The notes under the pieces: generated by a model | What the model was told of the DNA's origin: nothing | The model's input: the letters and a program-made list of their open reading frames with translations, nothing else | Database searches by the model: none | NCBI RefSeq assembly: GCF_023336905.1 | Contig: NZ_JAMBLS010000008.1 | Span: 59,858-123,857, forward strand | Reading direction: 5' to 3' | DNA length: 64,000 bases | Origin: Bacteroides sp. ET71 | GTDB taxonomy: Bacteria > Bacteroidota > Bacteroidia > Bacteroidales > Bacteroidaceae | Shown: one piece after another, positions 34,360-43,741 of the stretch | Numbering within the stretch: position 1 is the stretch's first letter | Layout: every line of letters begins with the position of its first letter | Position numbers and translations under genes: made by a program

Positions 34360-35418
34360 ATGAAACTGTCTCAATTTAAGTTCAAACTGCCTGAAGAGAA
34401 AATTGCCCTGCATCCCACGAAGTACAGGGACGAGTCGCGTCTGATGGTGCTTCACCGCAAGACGGGGGAGATAGAGCACCGTATGTTCAAGGATATCTTG
34501 GAGTACTTTGACGACCAGGATGTCTTTATCTTCAACGATACGAAAGTCTTTCCCGCCCGTCTTTATGGGAACAAGGAGAAGACGGGGGCGCGTATCGAGG
34601 TTTTCCTGTTGCGTGAGTTGAACGAGGATTTGCGCCTGTGGGACGTGTTGGTGGACCCTGCCCGCAAGATTCGCATCGGCAACAAGTTGTATTTCGGCGA
34701 GGACGATTCGATGGTGGCGGAAGTGATTGACAACACTACGTCGCGCGGCCGCACGTTGCGTTTCTTGTATGACGGTCCGCACGATGAGTTTAAGAAGGCG
34801 CTTTACGCGTTGGGCGAGACGCCGCTGCCGCACAGCATCATCAACCGTCCTGTCGAGCCGGAGGATGCCGAGCGTTTCCAGTCCATCTTTGCCCGCCACG
34901 AGGGGGCTGTGACGGCTCCTACGGCCAACCTGCACTTCAGCCGCGAGCTGATGAAGCGTATGGAGATAAAGGGCATTGAGTTTGCTTTTATCACGCTGCA
35001 TGCCGGCTTGGGAAACTTCCGCGAGATTGACGTGGAGGACCTGACGAAGCATAAGACGGATTCGGAGCAGATGTTCGTGACGGACGAGGCGGTGAAGATT
35101 GTGAACCGTGCCAAGGACTTGAACAAGCAGGTGTGCGCTGTCGGGACCACGGTGATGCGTGCCATTGAGAGCACGGTCAGCACCGACGGACATCTGAAGT
35201 CTTACGAGGGTTGGACGAACAAGTTCATCTTTCCGCCGTATGACTTCACCGTGGCCAATGCGATGGTAGCTAACTTCCAGATGCCGCTTTCCACGCTATT
35301 GATGATTGTCGCTGCTTTTGGAGGATACGAGCAAGTGATGAACGCTTACGACGTGGCTCTGAAAGAGGACTATCGTTTCGGTACCTATGGCGATGCCATG
35401 CTGATTACTGACAGATGA
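34360..35418 (+). CDS. queA: S-adenosylmethionine:tRNA ribosyltransferase-isomerase
   Basis: Adds the cyclopentene-bearing group from SAM to preQ1-modified tRNA in queuosine synthesis. The 352 residues show [10 protein letters not shown] and [13 protein letters not shown] near the N-terminus, [10 protein letters not shown], then [16 protein letters not shown] and MRAIES. The start [11 protein letters not shown] is chosen over an in-frame ATG inside truB. Overlaps folK by ATGA. Confidence 0.95.
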   Translation: MKLSQFKFKLPEEKIALHPTKYRDESRLMVLHRKTGEIEHRMFKDILEYFDDQDVFIFNDTKVFPARLYGNKEKTGARIEVFLLRELNEDLRLWDVLVDPARKIRIGNKLYFGEDDSMVAEVIDNTTSRGRTLRFLYDGPHDEFKKALYALGETPLPHSIINRPVEPEDAERFQSIFARHEGAVTAPTANLHFSRELMKRMEIKGIEFAFITLHAGLGNFREIDVEDLTKHKTDSEQMFVTDEAVKIVNRAKDLNKQVCAVGTTVMRAIESTVSTDGHLKSYEGWTNKFIFPPYDFTVANAMVANFQMPLSTLLMIVAAFGGYEQVMNAYDVALKEDYRFGTYGDAMLITDR

Positions 35419-35876
35419 TTTATTATCTCGGTTTGGGGACGAACCTGGGCGACAGGGAGGCTAACCTGCGCACGGCGGTCCGTCTGTTGGAAGAGCGGGT
35501 AGGGGAGGTGCTTTCCCTGTCCGCTTTTTATGCTACGGAGCCTTGGGGGTTTGCGTCGGAGCATGTGTTTCTCAACGCTGCGGTGTGTGTCCGGACGGCT
35601 CTTTTGCCGCTTGAGGTGCTGGGGCGGACGCAAGAGGTGGAGCGGGCGATGGGGCGGAGGCACAAGTCGGTGGACGGGGTGTATGCCGACCGTGTGATAG
35701 ACGTCGACCTGTTGCTGTGTTTCGACGAGGCCGGCGGGTTGGTGCGTATGGAGCGGCCGGAGCTGACGTTGCCTCACCCGCTGATGCATCTGCGTGATTT
35801 TGTGATGAAGCCTCTGGCGGAGATTGCGCCGGAGGTGGTCCGGAGGCTTTTCCCTGCTGCAGACGGGGGGCGGTGA
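35415..35876 (+). CDS. folK: 2-amino-4-hydroxy-6-hydroxymethyldihydropteridine pyrophosphokinase
   Basis: Folate pathway kinase (HPPK). The 153 residues begin [20 protein letters not shown] and contain the ATP-binding signature [14 protein letters not shown] and [15 protein letters not shown]. It closes the ftsX-folK operon. Confidence 0.94.
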   Translation: MIYYLGLGTNLGDREANLRTAVRLLEERVGEVLSLSAFYATEPWGFASEHVFLNAAVCVRTALLPLEVLGRTQEVERAMGRRHKSVDGVYADRVIDVDLLLCFDEAGGLVRMERPELTLPHPLMHLRDFVMKPLAEIAPEVVRRLFPAADGGR

Positions 35877-35896
35877 GGCGTTGCCGGCTTCGGGTT

Positions 35897-36820
35897 TTAT
35901 TCTGTTCTTCTTCGTTGTTTCATCAGTTCTTCCACTCCTTTTTGCAGTTCGTCCGGGGCTATCCATTCGGTGGTGCCCGGGCGTTGCAGGGTGGGTGTCC
36001 ATTGGCGGGCGGCGCTTTCGCCTATTTCGTGCATGGCTCGGTCGTATCTGCGGTTTTGGATTCCCTGGAGGCGGCTGATGCCTCCGGGGGGAGGGGTGAA
36101 TTTGCGGAGGGCTTTGGTCTTGATTTCCGAGAGCTCGTCATCACCGGGCCAAAGGCCTTCTTGGTTGATGATTTTCGTGAAGCGGTCCATGTCCCACCGG
36201 TTGTGGTTTTCTTTGTACAGCTCCAGGAAACGCTCCACAATCCGTTTGTAAGGCGTCTGGTAGTGGAGCAGCATTTCGAAGGTCACGAAGGTGATGTAGG
36301 TGTTCATCCCGTTGCCCGCCACGTCGACGATGGCGATGCCGTGCTTCAGTACGATGTATTTTTCGTGCGTCTTGGGGGAGATGAAGAGGAAGTTCCCTGC
36401 GTTCGACAAGTGTCGGCAGAAAGCCTCTATCGTCTCGTCCAGTGTTTTGGGGAAGATGCCGCGCGGGTGCAGGAAGCGAGTACGTACACGGTCGAGGAAG
36501 TGGGGCGTTATCCGTTCGCAATCTTCCTCGCTGATGGTGTAGCAGCCTTTCTTCCCCTGGGGGTTGGTGTAGGGTGTGTAGAAGAGGTAGAAGGACGAGT
36601 TCGAGTCGCGCTCCGGATAAGTGTTCACCATGTGCCACTCCAGTCCCGTGCGCGGTGAGATGAATTTCATCTGCCGCGACGTGGGAAACTCTTTCGCGTT
36701 CTGGCACAGGGTGGCCGAGTTTTTTCTGAATTTCCAGTATTTCTCGCTTAGCAGCGTCCAGTCGCGGGCCATTTCGGTTTCGGCGGCCAGGGGCAGCATG
36801 TTATAAGGCAATTCTTTCAT
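35897..36820 (-). CDS. Hypothetical protein, unrecognised family
   Basis: A 307-residue soluble protein without signal peptide or membrane segment. Notable stretches are FISPRTGLEWHMVNTYPE near residue 45, GCYTISEEDCERITPHFLDRVRTRF near 85 and a basic C-terminus rich in R and K. I do not recognise the family. The regular use of core-genome codons and a good promoter 113 bases upstream support a real gene; the longer in-frame start at 37060 runs into the 22-bp repeat region and is rejected. It converges on folK. Confidence 0.65.
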   Translation of the reverse strand: MKELPYNMLPLAAETEMARDWTLLSEKYWKFRKNSATLCQNAKEFPTSRQMKFISPRTGLEWHMVNTYPERDSNSSFYLFYTPYTNPQGKKGCYTISEEDCERITPHFLDRVRTRFLHPRGIFPKTLDETIEAFCRHLSNAGNFLFISPKTHEKYIVLKHGIAIVDVAGNGMNTYITFVTFEMLLHYQTPYKRIVERFLELYKENHNRWDMDRFTKIINQEGLWPGDDELSEIKTKALRKFTPPPGGISRLQGIQNRRYDRAMHEIGESAARQWTPTLQRPGTTEWIAPDELQKGVEELMKQRRRTE

Positions 36821-36932
36821 GACATTCGTTTTTAGGGTTCCGGTATGCCAGTCTCCACGGCCTGCGTCGGCTTCGTTGCCATACTTTGCGTGGATGTTGC
36901 GGCATGTCTCGACGTTTCTTGTCGAGTTTTCG

Positions 36933-36940
36933 CAAAGATA
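36933..36940 (-). promoter_or_regulatory. Promoter -7 box of the unrecognised gene
   Basis: Minus-strand TATCTTTG, with TTTTG (CAAAA near 36953-36957) upstream at roughly promoter spacing. Confidence 0.55.
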
Positions 36941-37008
36941 CGTATTGCTTCGCAAAATAACAGTATCCGCTGCCGGCTTTTTTCTTCTTCGACGCAGGTT
37001 TGCTTCCT

Positions 37009-37089
37009 CCGGACAAGAGCCACGCTTCTTCCGGGCAAGAGCCACGCTTCTTCCGGGCAAGAGCCACGCTTCTTCCGGACAAGAGCCAA
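37009..37089. repeat. 22-bp tandem repeat, locus 6 (3.7 units, best preserved)
   Basis: Units start at 37009, 37031, 37053 and 37075. The first three differ at one base only and read CCGGGCAAGAGCCACGCTTC plus TT. Inverted relative to loci 1-4. It lies in the 533-base gap 36821-37353 together with the divergent promoters for the hypothetical gene and metK. Confidence 0.88.
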
Positions 37090-37141
37090 CCTGTTCATTC
37101 TCAGTCCGCTTCTTCCGAGTCTTGTGTTAATCTCTGTAATC

Positions 37142-37175
37142 TTTGCATCACTTGTCGATTTTCTTCGTACCTTTG
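37142..37175 (+). promoter_or_regulatory. Probable metK promoter
   Basis: TTTG at 37142-37145 and TACCTTTG at 37168-37175, spacer 22. It leaves a leader of about 170 bases before the metK ATG. Confidence 0.5.
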
Positions 37176-37353
37176 CCCCCGATTACGAAACAGTGGAAAG
37201 ATTTGAGTAGCTTGCAACCACGGAAAAAAATGCTAAAACACATCCTTTTCTGCCTGCAAAGGCACCGCCCCTTCGCCGGGCGGCCCGCTCCGCATCCTAC
37301 TCTCGCCTGTCCCCCGTTTCAATTTTTAATTTTCAATTCTTAACTTAAAGGAA

Positions 37354-38646
37354 ATGGGATACTTATTCACATCCGAATCGGTGTCTGAAGGACACCCCGA
37401 CAAAGTGGCCGACCAAATATCGGACGCTGTGCTTGACAAATTGCTGGCCTACGACCCCAATTCGAAAGTAGCTTGCGAAACGCTGGTGACCACCGGACAG
37501 GTGGTGCTGGCCGGTGAAGTGAAAACCAAAGCCTACGTGGACATGCCGCTCATCGCCCGCGAAGTCATCAAAAAGATTGGCTACACCAAAGGCGAATACA
37601 TGTTCGAGAGTAACTCGTGCGGCGTCCTGAGCGCCATACACGAGCAAAGCCCTGACATCAACCGTGGTGTCGAACGGCAAGACCCGATGGAACAGGGCGC
37701 AGGCGACCAAGGCATGATGTTCGGCTATGCCACCAACGAGACGGAAAACTACATGCCTCTCTCCCTCGACCTGGCTCACCGGATTCTGCAAGTCCTGGCC
37801 GACATACGGCGGGAAGGCAAGCAGATGACATACCTCCGCCCCGATGCGAAGAGTCAGGTGACCATCGAGTACGACGACAACGGCGTTCCCGCGCGCATCG
37901 ACACCATCGTCGTCTCGACCCAGCACGACGACTTCATCCAACCGGCCGACGACACGCCCGAGGCACAACTCCGCGCTGACGAAGAGATGCTGGCCATCAT
38001 CCGCTACGACGTCATCCACACACTCATGCCCCGCGTCATCAACTCCCTGCACGCGCCGAAAGTCCTGGCCTTGTTCAACGACCAGATTAAGTACTACGTC
38101 AACCCTACCGGCAAATTCGTCATTGGCGGCCCCCACGGCGACACCGGACTGACAGGCCGCAAAATCATTGTCGACACTTATGGCGGAAAAGGAGCCCACG
38201 GCGGCGGCGCATTCTCCGGCAAAGACCCCTCGAAAGTAGACCGTTCGGCAGCCTATGCCGCCCGCCACATTGCCAAGAACCTCGTGGCAGCCGGCGTGGC
38301 CGACGAAATACTGGTGCAGCTCAGCTATGCCATCGGTGTGGCACGCCCCATCAGCATCTACGTCAACACCTACGGCCGTAGCCATGTGCCCATGACCGAC
38401 GGAGAAATCGCCCGCCGCATAGACCAGCTCTTCGACCTGCGCCCGCGTGCCATCGAAGACCGCCTCAAGCTGCGCAACCCCATCTACCAGGAAACCGCTG
38501 CCTACGGCCACATGGGACGCCAGCCGCAGACCGTCGTGAAGCACTTCCGCAGCCGCTACGAAGGCAATAAAGACGTTGAGGTGGAACTCTTCACTTGGGA
38601 GAAACTGGACTACGTAGACCGCATCAAAGAAGCTTTCGGACTATGA
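37354..38646 (+). CDS. metK: S-adenosylmethionine synthetase
   Basis: Makes SAM from methionine and ATP. The 430 residues start with [20 protein letters not shown]. The ATP-site [17 protein letters not shown] is near residue 118, [20 protein letters not shown] near 263 and [18 protein letters not shown] near 285. The ATGA overlap with the next gene shows an operon running to at least DUF4271. Confidence 0.96.
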   Translation: MGYLFTSESVSEGHPDKVADQISDAVLDKLLAYDPNSKVACETLVTTGQVVLAGEVKTKAYVDMPLIAREVIKKIGYTKGEYMFESNSCGVLSAIHEQSPDINRGVERQDPMEQGAGDQGMMFGYATNETENYMPLSLDLAHRILQVLADIRREGKQMTYLRPDAKSQVTIEYDDNGVPARIDTIVVSTQHDDFIQPADDTPEAQLRADEEMLAIIRYDVIHTLMPRVINSLHAPKVLALFNDQIKYYVNPTGKFVIGGPHGDTGLTGRKIIVDTYGGKGAHGGGAFSGKDPSKVDRSAAYAARHIAKNLVAAGVADEILVQLSYAIGVARPISIYVNTYGRSHVPMTDGEIARRIDQLFDLRPRAIEDRLKLRNPIYQETAAYGHMGRQPQTVVKHFRSRYEGNKDVEVELFTWEKLDYVDRIKEAFGL

Positions 38647-39230
38647 ACCCCATCCACTCCGTCTGCGTCTACTGTGCCTCAAGCACCAAGATAGACCCCG
38701 CTTACACGGACGACGCGCGCCGCCTGGGCACTTTGCTGGGCGGCCGCGGCATCCGCGTGGTCAATGGCGCCGGCCGCATGGGCCTCATGGCCGCCGTGAG
38801 CGATGCCACCCTGGCTGCCGGAGGCCAGGTCACCGGAGTCATACCCGGTTTCATGGTAGAACGGGGATGGCAGCACACCGGCCTCACCGAACTGCGTGTC
38901 GTGGCCGACATGCACGAACGCAAGCGTACGATGCTCGCCCTCTCCGATGCCGTCATCGCCCTGCCCGGCGGCTGCGGCACGCTGGAAGAACTGCTGGAAG
39001 CCATTACGTGGAAACAGTTGGGCCTCTACCTTCATCCCATCGTCTTGCTCAACACCCGCGGCTACTACGACCCCTTGCTCCAGGTGTTCAGCCGTGCTGT
39101 CGACGAACATTTCATGGGCCTGCGTCACGCTTCCATCTGGCACGTAGCCTCTACGCCCGACGAAGCCCTCGAACTGATTCATTCCCTTCCGCAATGGGAT
39201 TCCTCCGTTCATAAATTTGCAGCCTTATGA
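38643..39230 (+). CDS. LOG family protein (TIGR00730)
   Basis: A 195-residue Rossmann protein with [13 protein letters not shown] at the start, [11 protein letters not shown] near 40, and the LOG signature [21 protein letters not shown] near 105. LOG proteins are nucleoside 5'-monophosphate phosphoribohydrolases (purine or pyrimidine nucleotide metabolism, cytokinin-activating in plants). It overlaps metK and DUF4271 genes by ATGA on both sides. Confidence 0.9.
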   Translation: MNPIHSVCVYCASSTKIDPAYTDDARRLGTLLGGRGIRVVNGAGRMGLMAAVSDATLAAGGQVTGVIPGFMVERGWQHTGLTELRVVADMHERKRTMLALSDAVIALPGGCGTLEELLEAITWKQLGLYLHPIVLLNTRGYYDPLLQVFSRAVDEHFMGLRHASIWHVASTPDEALELIHSLPQWDSSVHKFAAL

Positions 39231-39961
39231 CCGGCCTGGCAATCAACAATCCTACCTTGCCGGCTGCTCTGCCCGCCATGCCGATACCCTATACGCTGCA
39301 AAGTGACCCTTGGGTGACAGGACTTATTCTGGCCTGCTTTTTCCTTACGGCCTGGGTCTTGGCACGCAGCCGAGGTTTCTTATGGCAGCGGGGCAAAGAT
39401 TTCCTCTTGAATCGCGACCGCCCGGATCTCTTTTCAACTTCGGTCGGGAATGACATCCCCTACCAGCTTCTGCTGCTGGGCCAATCGTGCATCCTGACGG
39501 GGCTATACCTCTTCGTCTGCTACCAAGCCTTATATTCCTTTTCCTCAGTCTCCTCCACTTGGAGATGGATAGGAACCTATGTAATGCTGGCTGCACTCTT
39601 CTTTTTTGTAAAATGGTTGGCTTATCTCTTTTGCGGTTGGATTTTTCTTGACAAAGGGAAAACTTCAGCCTGGGTTGAATCCTATGCTACGCTGCTTTAT
39701 TACTTGGGATTAGCTCTTTTTTTCGTCGTGCTGTCAGCCGTTTACTTTGTCCTCTCCTTTAAAATAATCCTAATTGCAGGTGCTGTATTGTTCCTTTTTC
39801 TTAAAATACTGACATTATATAAGTGGATAAAGCTTTTTTGCGTCAATTTATATGGCTGTTTCTTTGTTATTTTGTACTTTTGCGCCCTGGAAATAATCCC
39901 CTGCCTGCTGTTATATCGGGGCTTGGAACAATTGAACAACCACTTGATAGTAAAATATTAG
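39227..39961 (+). CDS. DUF4271 membrane protein
   Basis: A 244-residue protein with about six membrane helices and the DUF4271-like mid-section VKWLAYLFCGWIFLDKGKTS. The family is Bacteroidetes-specific and usually sits upstream of hemD, as here. Function unknown; a link to envelope or heme synthesis is only suggested by synteny. Confidence 0.83.
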   Translation: MTGLAINNPTLPAALPAMPIPYTLQSDPWVTGLILACFFLTAWVLARSRGFLWQRGKDFLLNRDRPDLFSTSVGNDIPYQLLLLGQSCILTGLYLFVCYQALYSFSSVSSTWRWIGTYVMLAALFFFVKWLAYLFCGWIFLDKGKTSAWVESYATLLYYLGLALFFVVLSAVYFVLSFKIILIAGAVLFLFLKILTLYKWIKLFCVNLYGCFFVILYFCALEIIPCLLLYRGLEQLNNHLIVKY

Positions 39962-39966
39962 GATAA

Positions 39967-40719
39967 ATGAAGATTAAGAAAGTACTTGTGTCGCAGCCCA
40001 AACCGACCTCCGAGAAATCTCCTTATTATGACATAGCCGAGAAATATGGAGTGAAGATTGATTTTCGTCCTTTCATTAAGGTAGAAAGCTTGACGGCAAG
40101 AGAATTCAGACAGCAGAAAGTTTCTATTTTAGATTATACCGCCATCGTTTTTACCTCACGTCATGCCATCGACCACTTTTTCCATCTTTGCACGGAATTG
40201 CGTGTGACGATACCGGAGACGATGAAATACTTCTGCGTGACAGAAACGATAGCTCTTTATATCCAGAAATACGTACAATACCGCAAGCGTAAAATCTTCT
40301 TCGGCAGCACCGGTAAGTTTGACGACCTGCTTCCCGCTATCTTGAAGCATAAGACTGAGAAGTATTTGGTGCCTATGTCAGACGTACATTCGGATGACAT
40401 CAAGAACTTGCTGGACAAGAATAAAATCCAACACACCGAAGTAGTGATGTATCGTACGGTGAGCAACGACTTCACTCCCGACGAAGAGTTTGACTACGAC
40501 ATGCTGGTCTTCTTCAGCCCGGCAGGAGTAAGTTCGTTGAAGAAAAATTTCCCGAACTTTGAGCAGAAAGACATCAAGATTGGTACTTTTGGCAGCACTA
40601 CGGCCCAAGCCGTGCGCGATGCAGGTTTGCGTCTCGACCTGGAAGCTCCCAGCGTACAGGCGCCTTCGATGACTGCCGCGCTCGACATGTTCATTAAAGA
40701 GAATAACAAAGGCAAGTAA
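39967..40719 (+). CDS. hemD: Uroporphyrinogen-III synthase
   Basis: Cyclises hydroxymethylbilane to uroporphyrinogen III in heme/corrinoid synthesis. The 250 residues show the weakly conserved two-domain pattern. Recognisable parts are YTAIVFTSRHAIDHFF near residue 58, FFGSTGKFDDLL, YRTVSNDF near 160, FFSPAGVSSL near 180 and IGTFGSTTAQAVRDAGLRL near 205. Confidence 0.88.
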   Translation: MKIKKVLVSQPKPTSEKSPYYDIAEKYGVKIDFRPFIKVESLTAREFRQQKVSILDYTAIVFTSRHAIDHFFHLCTELRVTIPETMKYFCVTETIALYIQKYVQYRKRKIFFGSTGKFDDLLPAILKHKTEKYLVPMSDVHSDDIKNLLDKNKIQHTEVVMYRTVSNDFTPDEEFDYDMLVFFSPAGVSSLKKNFPNFEQKDIKIGTFGSTTAQAVRDAGLRLDLEAPSVQAPSMTAALDMFIKENNKGK

Positions 40720-40753
40720 GCATATTTTCTCCCGTTGAGGAGAACCCTGATGT

Positions 40754-41182
40754 ATGGCAAATACCCTGCACAAGACTGAACGGCTAAGCCGAAAGAAAGT
40801 GATAGAGAAAATGTTTGCGGGTGGTTCCCGCTCATTTTCTCTATTTCCTTTACGGATAGTCTACATGCCTGTCGAGGAACTTGATGCCCCCGTTTCTATT
40901 CTGGTCAGCGTTTCGAAACGACGTTTCAAGCGGGCTGTGAAGCGTAACGTAATGAAACGCCGCATCCGCGAAGCCTATCGCCTGAACAAACAACCCTTGC
41001 TGGAGGCTGTGCAACAGAACAACTGCCGCCTGGCTGTCGCTTTCATTTATTTGTCCGACCGCCTTTTCGACTTCTCGCTCATTGCCGACCGTATGCAACT
41101 GGCCTTGCAGCGTATGTCCGAAGCTTTGCAGCCGTCGTCCGACGACGTTCCATCGGCAGAGACAGGAGGCGAGCCATGCTGA
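40754..41182 (+). CDS. rnpA: Ribonuclease P protein component
   Basis: Protein subunit of RNase P, which matures tRNA 5' ends. The 142 residues include [14 protein letters not shown] and the basic signature [19 protein letters not shown] at about 53-71. The C-terminal tail after residue 120 is longer than usual and poor in conserved residues. Overlaps yidD by 7 bases. Confidence 0.93.
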   Translation: MANTLHKTERLSRKKVIEKMFAGGSRSFSLFPLRIVYMPVEELDAPVSILVSVSKRRFKRAVKRNVMKRRIREAYRLNKQPLLEAVQQNNCRLAVAFIYLSDRLFDFSLIADRMQLALQRMSEALQPSSDDVPSAETGGEPC

Positions 41183-41409
41183 AATGCTTGTCCCGTGCAG
41201 TATCCTTTCTGCTGTTACTCCCCATCTATTTCTACCAGAAGTGCATTTCACCTCTTACACCGCCCTCGTGCCGTTTCACCCCCACCTGTTCGCAATATGC
41301 CGTAGAAGCCATCAAAAAGCACGGGCCACTGAAAGGGCTTTATCTGGCCATACGGCGTTTGCTGCGTTGCCATCCCTGGGGAGGTTCGGGATATGACCCG
41401 GTGCCTTGA
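41176..41409 (+). CDS. yidD: Membrane protein insertion efficiency factor YidD
   Basis: A 77-residue amphipathic protein that assists YidC-dependent membrane insertion. It carries the whole family signature: [20 protein letters not shown] near residue 20, [21 protein letters not shown] and [14 protein letters not shown] at the end. The rnpA-yidD order is widespread in bacteria. Confidence 0.95.
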   Translation: MLKCLSRAVSFLLLLPIYFYQKCISPLTPPSCRFTPTCSQYAVEAIKKHGPLKGLYLAIRRLLRCHPWGGSGYDPVP

Positions 41410-41438
41410 AAGCTTACGCCCGACCCCGTTGGTTCTTT

Positions 41439-42077
41439 ATGCTTACTTTTCCCGACATACATACGCATCACGCCGCTCCTCTTTCCGGATTCAGCATAGT
41501 CAGCAGTTCGCCGGAGCACTTTGTGCCTCAAGAGAGGCATCATTATTCCGTCGGCTTCCATCCGTGGGCATTGTCTGCGGAATATCCTTCGGAAACCGAT
41601 TGGAAGCATCTCTCCCGTCTCGTATGCCTTCCGCAAGTCTTGGCCGTGGGCGAAGCAGGGCTGGACAAATTGGCTGCTGTTCCCCTTCCTCTTCAGGAAA
41701 CGGTCTTCGAACGGCAAGCCCGCCTGGCAGATGAAATGGGAAAGCCTCTGGTCATTCATTTGGTGAAAGCGGTAGATGAACTGTTGCGCTTGCGTAAATC
41801 CCTTTCTCCCCATGTCCCTTGGGTTATCCATGGTTTCCGAGGCAAAGCCCAGTTGGCTCAAACCTTGTTGCGCCACGGGTTTTATCTTTCTTTGGGCGAA
41901 CATTTCCACGAAGCCGCCTTGATGGCCATACCCCTTTCCCGCCTGTTTCTGGAGACAGATGAAAGCTCTTTGCCCATTGCTGATATCTATGCCCGTGTGG
42001 CCCGGATACGCCGGATACCGTTAGAAGATTTGTCCGAAGCAGTCTGCGCCAACGTCCAATCTGTCTTCTTACCATAA
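41439..42077 (+). CDS. TatD family metal-dependent hydrolase
   Basis: A 212-residue TIM-barrel nuclease-type hydrolase. The metal ligands are all visible: HTH in FPDIHTHHA, Glu in VGEAGLDK near 77, His in VIHLVKA near 107, His in VIHGFRG near 130 and Asp in LETDESS near 180. It is somewhat shorter than the usual 250-260 residues. The ATG at 41439 is preferred over a TTG overlapping the yidD stop. TatD enzymes act as DNases or quality-control hydrolases. Confidence 0.87.
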   Translation: MLTFPDIHTHHAAPLSGFSIVSSSPEHFVPQERHHYSVGFHPWALSAEYPSETDWKHLSRLVCLPQVLAVGEAGLDKLAAVPLPLQETVFERQARLADEMGKPLVIHLVKAVDELLRLRKSLSPHVPWVIHGFRGKAQLAQTLLRHGFYLSLGEHFHEAALMAIPLSRLFLETDESSLPIADIYARVARIRRIPLEDLSEAVCANVQSVFLP

Positions 42078-42117
42078 TTTACCCGGCATAAGAGTTGTTT
42101 CTTCTGATAAAGAGTCG

Positions 42118-42125
42118 TACTTTTG
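42118..42125 (+). promoter_or_regulatory. Promoter -7 box of tyrS
   Basis: TACTTTTG with TTGT 20 bases upstream (42094-42097); 43 bases before the tyrS ATG. Confidence 0.58.
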
Positions 42126-42168
42126 CAGCGTTAATCATTTAAATATTTAAAAAACAATTACTCATTCG

Positions 42169-43461
42169 ATGAATTTTGTAGAAGAATTAAGATGGCGTGG
42201 CATGCTCCACGATATGATGCCCGGCACAGAAGAACTGCTGGCCAAGGAACAAGTTACTGCTTACATCGGTTTCGACCCGACGGCCGACTCTTTACACATC
42301 GGTCATTTGTGCAGTGTGATGATTCTGCGTCATTTTCAGCGCTGCGGCCATAAGCCTTTGGCACTCATCGGCGGGGCTACAGGAATGATTGGCGACCCAT
42401 CCGGCAAATCACAGGAACGCAACCTGCTGACCGAAGAAGTGTTGCAGCGCAACATTGCCGGCATGAAGAAGCAACTGTCCAAGTTCTTGGACTTTGATTC
42501 AGACGCACCTAACCACGCCGAGCTGGTGAACAATTACGACTGGATGAAAGATTTTACTTTCTTGGACTTTGCCCGCGAGGTAGGCAAACATATCACTGTC
42601 AACTACATGATGGCCAAAGACAGCGTGAAGAAGCGCCTCAACGGCGAGGCACGCGACGGCCTTTCTTTTACGGAATTTACCTACCAGCTCTTGCAGGGAT
42701 ACGACTTCCTGCACCTGTATGAGACAAAAGGCTGCAAACTCCAGATGGGCGGTAGCGACCAATGGGGCAACATCACTACGGGTGCCGAACTCATACGTCG
42801 CACCAATGGCGGAGAGGCTTTTGCCCTGACCTGTCCCCTCATCACCAAGGCCGACGGAGGTAAATTCGGAAAAACCGAGAGCGGCAACGTATGGTTGGAT
42901 CCCCGCTACACTTCCCCCTACAAATTCTACCAGTTCTGGCTGAATGTAAGCGACGAAGACGCAGCAAGGTATATCAAGATATTCACGGCCCTTCCCAAAG
43001 ACGAAATAGAGGCTCTGACAGCCCAGCATCTCGAGGCGCCCCACCTGCGTGTCCTCCAGAAACGCCTGGCACAAGAAGTGACAGTCATGGTACACTCCGA
43101 AGAAGACTACCAGGCAGCCGTCGAGGCCTCCAACATCCTGTTTGGTGGCGGCACGTCCGAAGCCCTGAAGAAGCTGGACGAAGCCACTCTGTTGTCCGTT
43201 TTCGAAGGCGTTCCGCAGTTTGAAGTATCGCGTGATGCCTTGGTTGCCGGTGTAAAAGCCGTCGACCTCTTTGTGGAAAACGCCCCTGTATTTGCCTCCA
43301 AAGGTGAGATGCGCAAGCTGGTACAAGGCGGTGGCGTATCGCTCAACAAAGAGAAGCTTACCGCTTTCGACCAGATGATAAACACCAACGATTTGCTGGA
43401 TGATAAATACCTGTTGGTACAGCGCGGCAAGAAGAACTATTACCTGATTATTGCGAAATAA
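42169..43461 (+). CDS. tyrS: Tyrosyl-tRNA synthetase
   Basis: Class I synthetase for tRNA-Tyr. The 430 residues show [20 protein letters not shown] (HIGH motif), [18 protein letters not shown] near 200, and [11 protein letters not shown] as the KMSKS-equivalent loop near 236. A C-terminal S4-like RNA-binding domain follows ([15 protein letters not shown] near 383). Confidence 0.96.
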   Translation: MNFVEELRWRGMLHDMMPGTEELLAKEQVTAYIGFDPTADSLHIGHLCSVMILRHFQRCGHKPLALIGGATGMIGDPSGKSQERNLLTEEVLQRNIAGMKKQLSKFLDFDSDAPNHAELVNNYDWMKDFTFLDFAREVGKHITVNYMMAKDSVKKRLNGEARDGLSFTEFTYQLLQGYDFLHLYETKGCKLQMGGSDQWGNITTGAELIRRTNGGEAFALTCPLITKADGGKFGKTESGNVWLDPRYTSPYKFYQFWLNVSDEDAARYIKIFTALPKDEIEALTAQHLEAPHLRVLQKRLAQEVTVMVHSEEDYQAAVEASNILFGGGTSEALKKLDEATLLSVFEGVPQFEVSRDALVAGVKAVDLFVENAPVFASKGEMRKLVQGGGVSLNKEKLTAFDQMINTNDLLDDKYLLVQRGKKNYYLIIAK

Positions 43462-43491
43462 AGAGATAATCGTCAAAAAAACGGCAAAAAG

Positions 43492-43523
43492 TTTGCAAGA
43501 TTCCGAACAACCCCGTATCTTTG
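43492..43523 (+). promoter_or_regulatory. Promoter of tRNA-Gln
   Basis: TTTG (43492-43495), 20-base spacer, TATCTTTG (43516-43523): a full-consensus Bacteroidetes housekeeping promoter 29 bases before the tRNA. Confidence 0.75.
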
Positions 43524-43552
43524 CACCGCTTTTTAACAGAAAGCTCCGTGTT

Positions 43553-43623
43553 TGGACTATGGTGTAATGGTAGCACAACAGATTTTGGTTCTGTTTGTCC
43601 AAGTTCGAATCTTGGTAGTCCAA
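43553..43623 (+). tRNA. tRNA-Gln, anticodon TTG
   Basis: A cloverleaf can be drawn by hand. The acceptor stem is TGGACTA/TAGTCCA with discriminator A. The D arm holds GGTGTAATGGTAGC. The anticodon stem ACAGA/TCTGT closes the loop TTTTGGT, giving anticodon TTG. The T arm is CCAAG-TTCGAAT-CTTGG. The CCA end is not fully encoded. Confidence 0.95.
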
Positions 43624-43649
43624 CTCTCAAAGACTAGTTATCGTGTGGA

Positions 43650-43690
43650 GAGACCTGCTTGGAGGCAGGTCTCTTTTATTTTTATTCTTT
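43650..43690 (+). terminator. Terminator after tRNA-Gln
   Basis: GAGACCTGC/GCAGGTCTC stem of 9 bp with a 6-base loop, followed by TTTTATTTTTATT. Confidence 0.88.
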
Positions 43691-43741
43691 TTTTGGTATT
43701 CTGCTTTTAAATCTTCTTTATTTTCATTACCTTTGACGAGA

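Noticed and set aside
34360-35418. preQ1 riboswitch before queA
   Set aside because: queA lies 31 bases after truB within an operon; there is no room for or trace of an aptamer.
37180-37353. Possible SAM riboswitch in the metK leader (GCAACC followed by TGCTAAA near 37215-37240)
   Set aside because: Only these short words resemble SAM-binding leaders; I cannot form the P1/P2 stems of SAM-I or the SAM-II pseudoknot around them.
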